Below, piece after piece: positions 51,273-61,625 of a stretch of 64,000 bases of DNA (positions are counted from its first letter, which is position 1; each line of letters begins with the position of its first letter). The translations under genes were made by a program, and so were the position numbers. The notes beneath the pieces were generated by a model. That model saw only the letters and a list, made by a program, of their open reading frames with translations. It ran no database searches and was not told where the DNA came from. Origin of the DNA: Duganella fentianensis (GTDB lineage: Bacteria > Pseudomonadota > Gammaproteobacteria > Burkholderiales > Burkholderiaceae_D); the NCBI RefSeq assembly GCF_009857835.1, contig NZ_WWCL01000002.1:1-64000 (forward strand), given 5' to 3'.

Positions 51273-52022
51273 TTACAGCTCGCGCTTGATGGCCAGCGGG
51301 CCGTAAGCCTGACAGGTCGGCATCATTTCGATGCGATTGATGTTGACGTGGGCCGGCAGGGTGGCGATCCAGTAGGCCGTATTGGCTACATCATCGGCTG
51401 TCAGCGGCTGGGTGCCTTCGTAGACCTTGGCGGCGGCCGCGTCGTTGCCTTTCAGGCGTACATTGGAGAATTCCGTACCGCCGCACAGGCCGGGCGCCAG
51501 ATTGGTGGCGCGTACGCCCGTGCCGACCAGATCGGCGCGCAGGTTCAGGGTGAACTGTTCGACGAAGGCCTTGGTGGCGCCATACACATTGCCGCCCGGA
51601 TAAGGCGTTTCACCCGCTACCGAACCCAGATTGATGATGGTGCCGCTGTTGCGTGCCACCATGCCGGGCAGAATCGCGCGCGTCATCGCTACCAGACCGC
51701 TGCAGTTGGTAGCGATCATGGTGTCCCAGTCGGCCAGCGAAGATTCGTGCGCAGGGGTGACGCCCAGCGCCAGACCGGCATTATTAACCAGCACATCGAT
51801 GGCCTGCCATTCGGCAGGCAGGCTGGCCAGCGCCTTGTCGATGGAGTGGCGGTCGGTGACGTCCAGTTCCACGGGCAGGGCCTGCTCGCCCAGTTCCGCC
51901 GCCAGCGCCTGCAGGCGCTCGACGCGGCGGCCGCTGATCAGTACCTTGTGGCCGTTGCGGGCGAAAACGCGGGCCATGGCGGCGCCGAAGCCGGCGGTAG
52001 CGCCCGTGATGAAGACGATCAT
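51273..52022 (-). CDS. SDR oxidoreductase (YdfG-like)
   Basis: The 249-aa protein is a classical short-chain dehydrogenase with the cofactor site TGATAGFGAAMARVF, the NNAGLAL motif, the catalytic serine in GSVAGETPYPGG and the YGATK tyrosine-lysine pair. It most resembles YdfG-type NADP-dependent 3-hydroxy acid/serine dehydrogenases. The exact substrate is open. The start at 52022 is preceded by AAGGACA. A reading that runs on to 52334 would cross the glyA regulatory region and is unlikely. Confidence 0.9.
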   Translation of the reverse strand: MIVFITGATAGFGAAMARVFARNGHKVLISGRRVERLQALAAELGEQALPVELDVTDRHSIDKALASLPAEWQAIDVLVNNAGLALGVTPAHESSLADWDTMIATNCSGLVAMTRAILPGMVARNSGTIINLGSVAGETPYPGGNVYGATKAFVEQFTLNLRADLVGTGVRATNLAPGLCGGTEFSNVRLKGNDAAAAKVYEGTQPLTADDVANTAYWIATLPAHVNINRIEMMPTCQAYGPLAIKREL

Positions 52023-52158
52023 GATCTGTCCTTGTGGATGAGTTAGAAGTAAGTTGGAAGCAAGTGGGAAGGTCGGCAAAATTGTAGCCGAAATGTTTGC
52101 GCTGCCGCAGTGCAGCGACAAAAACACGCATTTCGTTACTATATTGTCAAGTGCTTCC

Positions 52159-52187
52159 TTGCTCATTTCAGGCGCATAAATTACAAT
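52159..52187 (+). promoter_or_regulatory. glyA promoter
   Basis: TTGCTC (52159-52164) and TACAAT (52182-52187) lie 17 bases apart. The RNA would start within a few bases of the riboswitch. Confidence 0.7.
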
Positions 52188-52199
52188 CGGGCTTCCATT

Positions 52200-52320
52200 A
52201 CGTCTCACGTAACTGGCGAAAAGCTGCGCGACGCACCGAAATGGTGCATCATGCGTGCAGTGAAAGGTGGGGCTCCACCGGGAAACGTGAGATTTCAACA
52301 GCCGTTCGCCTGGGCAGCCA
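52200..52320 (+). ncRNA. ZTP (pfl) riboswitch upstream of glyA
   Basis: The element has the two conserved ends of the ZTP/pfl class. The 5' part is TCTCACGTAACTGGCG, whose TCTCACGT pairs with ACGTGAGA near 52285. The 3' part is GCCGTTCGCCTGGGCA (52301-52316), with GGTGG-GGCT-CCACCGGG before it. These riboswitches bind ZTP/ZMP, the alarm signal of folate (10-formyl-THF) shortage, and often control glyA, which makes one-carbon units. No intrinsic terminator is seen between it and glyA, so it may act on translation or through a fold not resolved here. Confidence 0.88.
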
Positions 52321-52418
52321 TCGATGGAAAGCACGAAGAGGCTGCCTATGCGCTATTGGCGTCCCTCATTCGATCCAGCCTGCCAGTAACAAGTTACTCA
52401 TTCGATTGGAGTTTTTAC

Positions 52419-53666
<1,248 letters not shown>

Positions 53667-53722
53667 TATCGTGGTAAGGTGGCGCTGACACGATCGGCGC
53701 CACCCACCGGAACTACGCACCT

Positions 53723-54193
53723 ATGAAATGTCCTTTTTGCCAGCATGAAGATACCCAGGTCCTCGATACGCGTGTATCCGAGGAGGGCGATGCCATCCGC
53801 CGGCGTCGTCGCTGTGTGAATTGCGATAAGCGTTTTACCACCTACGAACGGATCGAACTGGTGATGCCGTACGTGGTGAAGAAAAACGGTAGCCGTACCG
53901 AATTTACCGCCGATAAGCTGCGCGCCAGTCTGATGCTGGCATTGCGCAAACGTCCCGTCGCGGCGCCCGCCGTGGATGCGGCCATACTGTCCATCGAAGA
54001 AAAGCTGCTGACCAGCGGCCAGCGCGAGGTGGAATCGGGCTATATCGGTGAACTGGTGATGCAGGAACTCAAACGCCTCGACAAGATCGCCTACATCCGC
54101 TTTGCTTCCGTCTACAAGAACTTCGAAGATCTGGCCGAGTTTCAGGATGCGATTGCCGAAGTGGGGCAAGAACGCAAACCGCGCAAGGCCTAG
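53723..54193 (+). CDS. nrdR: transcriptional repressor NrdR
   Basis: NrdR binds NrdR boxes before ribonucleotide reductase genes and senses ATP/dATP. The 156-aa protein has the N-terminal zinc ribbon [15 protein letters not shown]...[13 protein letters not shown] and then the ATP-cone ([20 protein letters not shown]). It follows glyA, as is usual in Betaproteobacteria. Confidence 0.97.
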   Translation: MKCPFCQHEDTQVLDTRVSEEGDAIRRRRRCVNCDKRFTTYERIELVMPYVVKKNGSRTEFTADKLRASLMLALRKRPVAAPAVDAAILSIEEKLLTSGQREVESGYIGELVMQELKRLDKIAYIRFASVYKNFEDLAEFQDAIAEVGQERKPRKA

Positions 54194-54334
54194 TCTGGCC
54201 TAGCCTAATCTGGCCGAACCTGCTCCGGCCTGCGACACACTCCCATCGGGCGCACCATTGAGGTGGCTCAGCCATTGTCCCTACGCTGCGCGTAGCGTCT
54301 AGCATTATCCCCAGACGAAACGCGTAGGTGTGCC

Positions 54335-54904
54335 ATGCGCGCACATTTTTCCTGTTCCGGTTTTACTCTGCTCGAAGTGCTGGTGGCCTTGCTGTTGCTG
54401 GCGCTGGGCATCGCTGGCAGCGCGGCCATGCAGCTGGTGGCACTGCGCGTGGCCTATCAGGACCAGTTACTGGTGCAGGCCAGCCATCTTGCCGGAACGC
54501 TGGCTGAACGCATGCGCGCGAATGCCGCCACGGCACGCGATGGCACTGCCGACAATCCCTATCTGTTTGCCTATGATGCGGCCAGCGGCGCAGCGCCCCC
54601 TGTGCCGCCGGTACTGTGTTTCGGCGCTGCCTGCACCAGCCGCCAGCTAGCGCTGTTCGACTGCTACGAAGCGCAGTTGCTGGTGTACCGGCTGCTTCCT
54701 GCGGGCCGCCTGCAGATCTGCCGCGACCAGCACCCTGTTACGGCGGGCAAGCTGCAGTGGGACTGCGATGGTGGCCCCGATGCGCCACTGGTGATCAAGC
54801 TGGGCTGGCACGGCAAACTGGCGGATGGCGCTGTGCAGAATAATGGCGAGCTGGCTATGACGGCACCCGCGCCGGTGCTGGCCGTGACGGTACGGGTGCC
54901 GTGA
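54335..54904 (+). CDS. pilV: type IV pilus minor pilin PilV
   Basis: The 189-aa protein starts with a short leader and the prepilin motif GFTLLEVLVALLLLALGIAG, cut after the Gly by PilD, with Glu at +5. It then has the PilV-type head. Minor pilins prime pilus assembly at the inner membrane. It is the first of six pilus genes that overlap or nearly touch. Confidence 0.88.
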   Translation: MRAHFSCSGFTLLEVLVALLLLALGIAGSAAMQLVALRVAYQDQLLVQASHLAGTLAERMRANAATARDGTADNPYLFAYDAASGAAPPVPPVLCFGAACTSRQLALFDCYEAQLLVYRLLPAGRLQICRDQHPVTAGKLQWDCDGGPDAPLVIKLGWHGKLADGAVQNNGELAMTAPAPVLAVTVRVP

Positions 54905-55869
54905 TGCTGTACTACGGACGCACACCCAGGCGCAGTTCGGGTCGCACGCTGGTGGAGTTCCTGCTTGCACTGGGCCTGACGGCTTTGCTGGCGTTGCTCG
55001 CTACCGGCCTGCTGCTGGTGGCGGCCCAAAGCTACCACCAGCACAGCGATCAGCAGGACTTGAATGATGGTGCCCAGCAGGCCCTGGCGCTGATCGCGCA
55101 GGCGATCCGGCAGGCGGCCTATGTGGAGTGGGACAGTAGCGCCGCACCTGTGGGCTGGGCGGACGATGGTGCCGCTGCGGTGAGCGGGCTGGACGGCCGT
55201 AGCCTCTTGCCGGATGGTGACGGTATCGCTACGCCATTGCCCGGCGTGGCGCATGGCAGTGATGTACTGGCTTTGCGTTATGCCGGTTCGGGCAGCGGGG
55301 CCACCGGTGATGGTTCCAGCGTCAATTGCGCAGGTTTTGGCGTAGCTGCTCCGGCCACGCCTGCAGCGCAGGGCTGGAGCATTTTCTATGTGGCGACTGA
55401 TACGAGCGGAGTGGCGGAACTGCGCTGCAAATATCGCTCGGCAGCGGGGTGGGGCAGTGATGCGCTGGTGCGTGGCGTAGAGAGCTTTCAGGTGCTGTAT
55501 GGCGTGGATACGGATGTGCCGGCCGATGGCATCCCCAATGCCTACTTCAGTGCATCGGCCGTCGATGGACTCGATGCCGCGCTGGAACTGGAAGGCACCG
55601 ATGCGGCACAGCGGCAGGCCGACCTGCGGCGCAAGACTTACTGGAAGCGCGTAGCCAGCATACGCGTCGCGCTGCTATTGCGCAGCGCGCTGGCGACGCG
55701 AGCCGACACGGGCAGCCGTCAGTTCGATCTGTTCGGCGCTGATTATGCGGACGGGCATGGCGAGGATGAAGGCGTGCGCATCGACGAGCGCAGGCTGCCG
55801 CAGGCGCAGCGGCGACTGAGCCGCGTCATGCTGGGCGCCACCATCGCATTGCGCAATACGCGGGGCTAG
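54904..55869 (+). CDS. pilW: type IV pilus minor pilin PilW
   Basis: The 321-aa protein has the class III signal with GRTLVEFLLALGLTALLALL (Gly-Arg cut, Glu at +5). It also has the QQALALIAQAIRQAAYVEW helix, and is longer than PilV, as PilW is. Its start shares one base with the pilV stop (TGATG). It belongs to the tip complex with PilV, PilX and PilY1. Confidence 0.87.
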   Translation: MLYYGRTPRRSSGRTLVEFLLALGLTALLALLATGLLLVAAQSYHQHSDQQDLNDGAQQALALIAQAIRQAAYVEWDSSAAPVGWADDGAAAVSGLDGRSLLPDGDGIATPLPGVAHGSDVLALRYAGSGSGATGDGSSVNCAGFGVAAPATPAAQGWSIFYVATDTSGVAELRCKYRSAAGWGSDALVRGVESFQVLYGVDTDVPADGIPNAYFSASAVDGLDAALELEGTDAAQRQADLRRKTYWKRVASIRVALLLRSALATRADTGSRQFDLFGADYADGHGEDEGVRIDERRLPQAQRRLSRVMLGATIALRNTRG

Positions 55870-55871
55870 CC

Positions 55872-56378
55872 ATGCGCGGGCGCACCCAGCGGGGTATGGC
55901 GGTGCTGCTTAGTCTGGTGTTGCTGGTGATCGTGCTGTTGCTGGGCACCTCGGCAGCGCAGCTGAGTTTGCAGGGAACGCGGTCGGCACGGGCCGCGCGC
56001 GATAGGGACGTGGCATTTCAGGCAGCGGAGGCAGCTGTGGCGGATGCAGAACATGATCTGGAGAATGGGACGGCAGTGCTTACGCCCTGCGTGCAGACAC
56101 CTGCATGGCAAAAGGTCGATGTCTCGGGGCGGGAGGATGATGGCGCCTGCAGTGTGGAATATGGTGCCCGCACGGGCGCCAGTTTCGATGCGGCCGACGG
56201 AGCGCTGCCTTTCAAGCGGCCGCGCTACCTGATAGAGCGGCTGGTTTGCCACCAGCCCGGTGACGATGCCGCAGCTGGCGCGGCGCCGCATTACTGCTAT
56301 CGCGTTACAGCGATAGGCTTCGGGCCACAACCGGATACGGAAGTGGTTTTGCAGACTATCTATAGTCGCGGCGAATGA
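55872..56378 (+). CDS. pilX: type IV pilus assembly protein PilX
   Basis: The 168-aa protein has the PilX-type N-terminus RGMAVLLSLVLLVIVLLLGT, followed by FQAAEAAVADAEHDL, the AEAA motif of the family. The head has four cysteines that may form disulphides. It starts two bases after pilW ends. Confidence 0.87.
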   Translation: MRGRTQRGMAVLLSLVLLVIVLLLGTSAAQLSLQGTRSARAARDRDVAFQAAEAAVADAEHDLENGTAVLTPCVQTPAWQKVDVSGREDDGACSVEYGARTGASFDAADGALPFKRPRYLIERLVCHQPGDDAAAGAAPHYCYRVTAIGFGPQPDTEVVLQTIYSRGE

Positions 56379-56387
56379 GGGGGCGGC

Positions 56388-58607
56388 ATGGCTAGGCTGA
56401 TGATCCTTTTTCGCTGGCGCATACAGGCTGCGCATGGTTGGCTGATGGCTTTGCTGGTGATGGGGCTGGGTACGTGCATGCTAATGGCCGGCGCAGTCAG
56501 CGCGGCGCCGCCTGTAGTGCCGCTCGCATCGGAGCCGCTGACCGTTGCCTGCCGCGCTGCGGATGGCACAGGCAGTACAGGTAATTCAGGTAGCACGGGT
56601 AGCACGGGTAGCTCGGGCAGGGTGACGGGGGCGACGGCATATTTCCCCGCTCCGCGTGGCGATGCTTCCGCAGGTACATGGCTGGCGGCCAGCGTGGATC
56701 AGCGTGACTGGAGTGGCTACTTTGCACGCTACGTGCTGCCATCCGATAGTGCGGTTGGTGCCGCATCAGGGCAAGCCGTGGCCCCGTTATGGGAGGCCGG
56801 ACAAGTATTGACGGGCGATAGCAGTCATCCCCCGCAACCCGCGCCCGATGCACGACACATCTACACGGCGCAGGTGGATAGCAGCGGCGCCATACTGGGC
56901 CAGCCGTTTATCTGGTCAGCCCTGTCGCCAGCGCAGCAAAAGCTGCTGGATAAGCGCGGGCCAGCGGCGCGCCAAGCTGATGGATTGGGAGAGCGGCGGC
57001 TGGATTATTTGCGTGGCGTACGCAGCGATGAGGGGCATCCCTTTCGGCGCCGTCAGAGTCTGCTGGGCGACGCGCTACACAGCACGCCGGTGCTGGTGGC
57101 CGCACCATCGGACGACATACAGGATGAGGCGTATGCGGCGTTCCGTCAGCGCTATGCGCATCGTCGTGCTCTGGTGTATCTGGGCGCAAATGACGGCATG
57201 CTCCATGCGTTCGATTTGGCCGACGGGGTGGAACGCTACGCCTATGTTCCGAATGCGCTGATGCCCTATCTGAGCCTGCTCAGCGATCCCGCCTATGTGC
57301 ACCGTGCCTACGTCGATGGCCCCATGGTGGCGGGCGAGGTCAGACTGGCGGCGGGCTGGCGCAGCGTGCTGCTGGCCACTTTCGGCGCGGGGGCACAGGG
57401 CTTGTTGGCACTCGATGTAACGGACCCCGAAGCGCTCGATGTAGACAGCGCCCTGTGGGAGTTCACCGATGCCGATGACCCCATGGTGGGTAATGTTCTG
57501 AGCTCACCGCAGCTGGCGCGGGTAAGGGTGCATGGGGGCGGCGAGCTGGCGGTTGCCGTGGTGGCGAGCGGCATGAACAACTACAGTGCTGACGGCCATG
57601 CCAGCAGCGCCGGCAAGGGCGCCTTGTTCCTGCTGGCGCTGGACAAGCCGCGTGCGCAGGGCTGGCGCCTGAACGGCAATTACTTCCGCCTCATCACGCC
57701 GATTACCGATCCGGTGCTGGCCAACGGACTAGGCGCGCCCGCCTTGCTGGCCGACCGCGATGGCTTGCTGCGCTTTGCCTATGCGGGAGACATGCAGGGC
57801 AATCTGTGGCGCTTCGATCTGCACGGTGCGGCTCCGTGGAGTGGCAGCGCCGAGCGGCTATTTACGGCGCGCGACCAGCAGGGCAGACGCCAGCCCATTA
57901 CTACACAGCCTTCCATCGTGTATGACGCCGATGGTGCCTATCTGATTCTGTTCGGCACAGGGCGGCTGCTGAATCGTGATGATCTGGCGGCAAGCGGCTT
58001 CGGCACGCAGACTTTCTACGCCTTGCGCGACAGTCTGGAGCGCCCTGTTTCGGCTATCAGCGGACGGCAGCAGTTGATGGAGCGGCAGCTATTTCCTACG
58101 CAGCAGGGTCTGTTCGATATTTCTGGCGGCAGGGCGGAAGCGGGTAGCCGTGGCTGGTTTATCGACTTCTGGCAGTCGGAACGCACGGGCGAACGCAGCA
58201 TCGATAGTGCTAGCGTAGTCGATGGAACGGTGGTGTTTACGACGCTGTTACCGGGCGCCAGCGCCTGCGGCGCATCGCATAGCCGCAGTTACGCACTGAA
58301 TGCGCTGACGGGGCTGCCAGCTAGTAGCGAACTGGTATTGAACGCGGCCTTGACCGAAGTAGGTCTGATGCAACCCGACTATGCGGGCAAGCCCGTGCTG
58401 CTGCCTGTCGCACGCCATGCCGACGTGCCGGGGCCGGGCGCGAGTTTCCGGCGCACGCAGGTGCTGATGCAGCTGGCACCCGTCACCAGTGCCAACGGGG
58501 CGCTGGATCTGGCGGCGCTGGCCCGCATCAAGGTGGTCAGGCGGGCCGGACGGCTGAGCTGGCGCGAAGTGAACAACTGGCGTGAACTGCACGAGGCGGC
58601 GAAATGA
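56388..58607 (+). CDS. pilY1: short PilY1-type pilus tip protein
   Basis: PilY1 sits at the pilus tip and aids assembly, adhesion and surface sensing. This 739-aa copy keeps the C-terminal propeller: RRALVYLGANDGMLHAFD, LLALDVTDPEALD, FAYAGDMQGNLWRFDL and LILFGTGRLL. It lacks the long N-terminal von Willebrand A domain found in Pseudomonas PilY1 (over 1,100 residues). A Ser-Gly-Thr repeat (about residues 63-80) follows the signal peptide. The calcium site must be checked against structures. It lies ten bases after pilX and overlaps pilE in ATGA. Confidence 0.85.
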   Translation: MARLMILFRWRIQAAHGWLMALLVMGLGTCMLMAGAVSAAPPVVPLASEPLTVACRAADGTGSTGNSGSTGSTGSSGRVTGATAYFPAPRGDASAGTWLAASVDQRDWSGYFARYVLPSDSAVGAASGQAVAPLWEAGQVLTGDSSHPPQPAPDARHIYTAQVDSSGAILGQPFIWSALSPAQQKLLDKRGPAARQADGLGERRLDYLRGVRSDEGHPFRRRQSLLGDALHSTPVLVAAPSDDIQDEAYAAFRQRYAHRRALVYLGANDGMLHAFDLADGVERYAYVPNALMPYLSLLSDPAYVHRAYVDGPMVAGEVRLAAGWRSVLLATFGAGAQGLLALDVTDPEALDVDSALWEFTDADDPMVGNVLSSPQLARVRVHGGGELAVAVVASGMNNYSADGHASSAGKGALFLLALDKPRAQGWRLNGNYFRLITPITDPVLANGLGAPALLADRDGLLRFAYAGDMQGNLWRFDLHGAAPWSGSAERLFTARDQQGRRQPITTQPSIVYDADGAYLILFGTGRLLNRDDLAASGFGTQTFYALRDSLERPVSAISGRQQLMERQLFPTQQGLFDISGGRAEAGSRGWFIDFWQSERTGERSIDSASVVDGTVVFTTLLPGASACGASHSRSYALNALTGLPASSELVLNAALTEVGLMQPDYAGKPVLLPVARHADVPGPGASFRRTQVLMQLAPVTSANGALDLAALARIKVVRRAGRLSWREVNNWRELHEAAK

Positions 58608-59059
58608 ATATCCAGCATATGCGCGCCTTCAGTCTGCTCGAGCTGATGATCGTGCTGGCCATTATTTCCATCCTGATGGCGCTGGCCTTGCCCGCCTATC
58701 AGCAGGCCGTGATCCGTGCGCGCCGCACGGAAGCGCAGGTCGCCTTGTGGCAGTTGCTGCAACAGCAGGAGCGCTTTTACACGCAGGCCAATTCCTATCA
58801 GGCTTTTTCGGCCAGTGCGAACGAGCCAGAAGCGCGCCAGTTTAAGTGGTGGAGCGGCAGTGGCGCCGCCAGCAGCGCCTACGAGATCGAGGGCAAGGCT
58901 TGTGATGGAGAGCAGATCAGCGCCTGCATACAGCTGGTTGCCACGCCCGGTACCAGCAGAGTGGACGGCCGGTTTCGGGACGAGGCCTGTCAGCAGCTGA
59001 TACTGACCAGCCGTGGCAGGCAGTCGGCCAGCGGAACGGAAGCGCGCTGCTGGCCCTAG
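58604..59059 (+). CDS. pilE: type IV pilin-like protein PilE
   Basis: The 151-aa minor pilin has the class III motif AFSLLELMIVLAIISILMAL with Glu at +5. The residue before the cut is Ala instead of the usual Gly. The PilE-type head has four cysteines in two pairs (GKACDG, SACIQL, DEACQQL, ARCWP). It follows pilY1 with a four-base overlap. Confidence 0.86.
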   Translation: MNIQHMRAFSLLELMIVLAIISILMALALPAYQQAVIRARRTEAQVALWQLLQQQERFYTQANSYQAFSASANEPEARQFKWWSGSGAASSAYEIEGKACDGEQISACIQLVATPGTSRVDGRFRDEACQQLILTSRGRQSASGTEARCWP

Positions 59060-59116
59060 TCCGCCGGGGCCGGTGCGCTGGTCAGCGGGGGGTGTGCTGT
59101 AGAGGAGGGGTGAGCA

Positions 59117-59701
59117 ATGGCGAGTGCCTTGAACCGTAGCGCAGACTGGCGCTGCACGCGCAGTGCTGGCCGTACGCTGGTGGAAACCATGCTGGTACTG
59201 GTATTGCTGGCGCTGGTGCTGACGCAGGCCGTGCCGGCCTACCAAGCCATCCTGCAGCGGCAGCAACTGCACACCGCGGTCAATGATATGCTGGCGGCGC
59301 TAAGGCTGGCCCGGACCCATGCCATGGCACGGGGCGGCGCTGTGTTGCTGGTACCGCTCGATGCCGAGGGCGGCGCATGGCAGCATGGCTGGGTGGTGTT
59401 TGTGGACCGCAATGGCAACCGTCGTCCCGATGCCGATGAAAGCATCTTGTTGCGGCATGCCCCCGTGGCTGGCAGTCTGGCCATACGTGCGGCCTTTTCC
59501 AGCGCAGCAGTGCCTGTCTATCTTGCTTATAATGCTGCTGGACGGCCCTGCAATGCCGGCAATAGTCTGGCGGCCCGCTGGGGCACGCTGACGCTGCGGC
59601 AGGGTGAAAATGTGCGCAACATCAAAATCAATATGCTGGGCCGGCTGCGTGTCTGCGATCCGGTGCAGGAAGGGGCTAGCTGCGCTAGCGCGAGTGAATA
59701 G
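59117..59701 (+). CDS. fimT: type IV pilus minor pilin FimT/GspH
   Basis: The 194-aa protein has the prepilin motif GRTLVETMLVLVLLALVLTQ, the GspH/FimT helix AVNDMLAALRLARTHAMARG and the FVDRNGNRRPDADE loop. FimT has been linked to DNA uptake in some naturally competent bacteria. It ends six bases before ribD, so the two are likely co-transcribed. Confidence 0.87.
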   Translation: MASALNRSADWRCTRSAGRTLVETMLVLVLLALVLTQAVPAYQAILQRQQLHTAVNDMLAALRLARTHAMARGGAVLLVPLDAEGGAWQHGWVVFVDRNGNRRPDADESILLRHAPVAGSLAIRAAFSSAAVPVYLAYNAAGRPCNAGNSLAARWGTLTLRQGENVRNIKINMLGRLRVCDPVQEGASCASASE

Positions 59702-59707
59702 GGCTTT

Positions 59708-60799
59708 ATGAAAATCAGCAACGATCTGCAGGGTATGACGCTGGCGCTGGAATGGGCGGCGCGGGGACTGTACACCACCTCGCCCAATCCCCATATCGGC
59801 TGCGTGATCGTGCGCGATGGCGAGGTGCTGGGAGCAGGCGTCACCCAGCAGGCTGGCAATGACCATGCCGAGATACAGGCACTCAAGGATGCGCAGGCGC
59901 GCGGCCATGATGTGCGCGGCGCCACCGCCTACGTCACGCTGGAACCCTGCAATCACTACGGCCGCACGCCGCCATGCTCCGATGCGCTGGTGCGCGCCGG
60001 TCTGGGCCGCGTGGTGGCGGCGATGGAAGACCCTAATCCGCTGGTAGCGGGGCAGGGCATGGCCAAGCTGGCGGCAGCCGGTATCGCCACCAGCGTCGGC
60101 CTGCTGGCCGGGCAGGCGTATGAACTGAATATCGGCTTTTTCTCGCGCATGACGCGCGGCCTGCCATGGGTGCGCATGAAGAGCGCGGCCAGCCTCGATG
60201 GCATGACGGCGCTGCACAATGGCCAGAGCCAGTGGATTACGGGGCCTGAAGCGCGCGCCGATGGCCATGCATGGCGCGCCCGCGCCTGCGCTATCCTGAC
60301 CGGTATAGGCACCGTCAAAGCCGACGACCCGCAGCTCAATGTGCGCGCCGTTGAAACGCCGCGCCAGCCGCGCCGCATCGTGGTCGATAGCCGGCTGGAA
60401 ATCGACCTGTCCGCCAAGGTGCTGCAAGGTGGCGGCACGTGGATAGCGGCTGCGCAGCCCGACGCGGAAAAACAGGCCGCGCTGGCCGATCTGGGCGCGG
60501 AAGTCATCCTGCTGCCGAATGCCAGCGGCAAGGTCGATCTGGCGGAACTGATGCGCGAACTGGGGCGGCGCCAGATCAACGAGCTGCATGTGGAAGCCGG
60601 TGCCAAACTCAATGGTTCGCTGATCCGCGCCGGCTGTGTGGACGAACTGCTGGTGTATCTGGCGCCCACTTTGCTCGGTGACGCGCAGGGCATGTTTGCT
60701 TTGCCGGCGCTGGCGCAGTTGAGTGACCAGCGCCGTTTGAAATTCCATGAGGTCCAGCAGATCGGTGCTGATCTGCGTATCCTTGCACGGTTTATTTAA
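59708..60799 (+). CDS. ribD: bifunctional riboflavin deaminase/reductase RibD
   Basis: RibD makes the second and third steps of riboflavin synthesis. The 363-aa protein has the zinc deaminase half (HAEIQAL, LEPCNHYGRTPPC) and the reductase half (RMKSAASLDG, ITGPEARADGH, LHVEAGAKLNGSLI). It is of full length. It follows fimT by six bases. Confidence 0.96.
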   Translation: MKISNDLQGMTLALEWAARGLYTTSPNPHIGCVIVRDGEVLGAGVTQQAGNDHAEIQALKDAQARGHDVRGATAYVTLEPCNHYGRTPPCSDALVRAGLGRVVAAMEDPNPLVAGQGMAKLAAAGIATSVGLLAGQAYELNIGFFSRMTRGLPWVRMKSAASLDGMTALHNGQSQWITGPEARADGHAWRARACAILTGIGTVKADDPQLNVRAVETPRQPRRIVVDSRLEIDLSAKVLQGGGTWIAAAQPDAEKQAALADLGAEVILLPNASGKVDLAELMRELGRRQINELHVEAGAKLNGSLIRAGCVDELLVYLAPTLLGDAQGMFALPALAQLSDQRRLKFHEVQQIGADLRILARFI

Positions 60800-60830
60800 C
60801 ATTCATCTTCAACATTAAGACTACAACGCT

Positions 60831-61466
60831 ATGTTCACTGGAATTGTCGCCGCTATCGGCAAAATCGAATCCGTTACTCCGCTCGTAGGCGGCTCGTTTG
60901 CAGGCGTGCGCCTGAATGTTCACGCGGGCGGCCTGCCGCTGGCCGATGTGGCGCTGGGCGACTCGATCGCCATCAACGGCGCCTGCATGACGGTGGTGGA
61001 AAAGGATGACACCAGCTTCCGTGTCGATGTGTCGCGCGAGAGCCTCAACTGCACCGTGGGGCTGGATACGCTGACGGAAGTGAATCTGGAAAAGGCACTG
61101 ACGCTGAACGAACGTCTGGGCGGCCACCTGGTGTCCGGCCACGTCGATGGTCTGGGCGTGGTGCGCAAGTTCGAGCCTATCGGCGAATCGTGGGAGCTGG
61201 TGATCGAAGCGCCGCGCGAGCTGGCCAAGTTCCTCGCCTTCAAAGGCTCCATCGTGGTGAATGGCGTGTCGCTGACGGTCAACCGTGTGGAAGATATCGG
61301 TAGCGGTGCGGAGCTGGTCTGCCAGTTCTCGATCAACCTGATTCCCCATACCATCTCCATGACCACGCTCAAGCACCTGTCCGCAGGTAAGCAGGTGAAT
61401 CTGGAAATCGACCTGATCGCGCGCTATGTGGAGCGCATGGTTTCCGTGGGTGCAGCGGGCAAATAA
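60831..61466 (+). CDS. ribE: riboflavin synthase, alpha subunit
   Basis: The enzyme joins two lumazine molecules to give riboflavin. The 211-aa protein has the two-fold lumazine-binding barrels: MFTGIVAAIGKIE with LGDSIAINGACMTV in the first, and LGGHLVSGHVDGLG with FKGSIVVNGVSLTVN in the second. It ends a two-gene run with ribD. The next gene has a separate 159-base leader region. Confidence 0.96.
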   Translation: MFTGIVAAIGKIESVTPLVGGSFAGVRLNVHAGGLPLADVALGDSIAINGACMTVVEKDDTSFRVDVSRESLNCTVGLDTLTEVNLEKALTLNERLGGHLVSGHVDGLGVVRKFEPIGESWELVIEAPRELAKFLAFKGSIVVNGVSLTVNRVEDIGSGAELVCQFSINLIPHTISMTTLKHLSAGKQVNLEIDLIARYVERMVSVGAAGK

Positions 61467-61625
61467 GCCCGGGCAGCCAGTTTTCCGCCGTAAAAGCTTG
61501 ATATTCTGACCAGATCGGCCCGATAAAACCGGGGATTTAGTCTATAAAATCAGCCTTTTGCGGTGGCGCTTGCGTAAATCCTTTAAAATAGCGGGCTGTT
61601 CTAGCTTCGCTACAAAGGATTTAAC

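Noticed and set aside
52110..52418. N-terminal extension of glyA by 103 residues
   Set aside because: It would translate the riboswitch. Conservation of GlyA begins at ATG 52419, which has a ribosome site.
61467..61625. FMN riboswitch before ribB
   Set aside because: None of the conserved RFN blocks is present in the gap. Only an ordinary AT-rich promoter-like end is seen.
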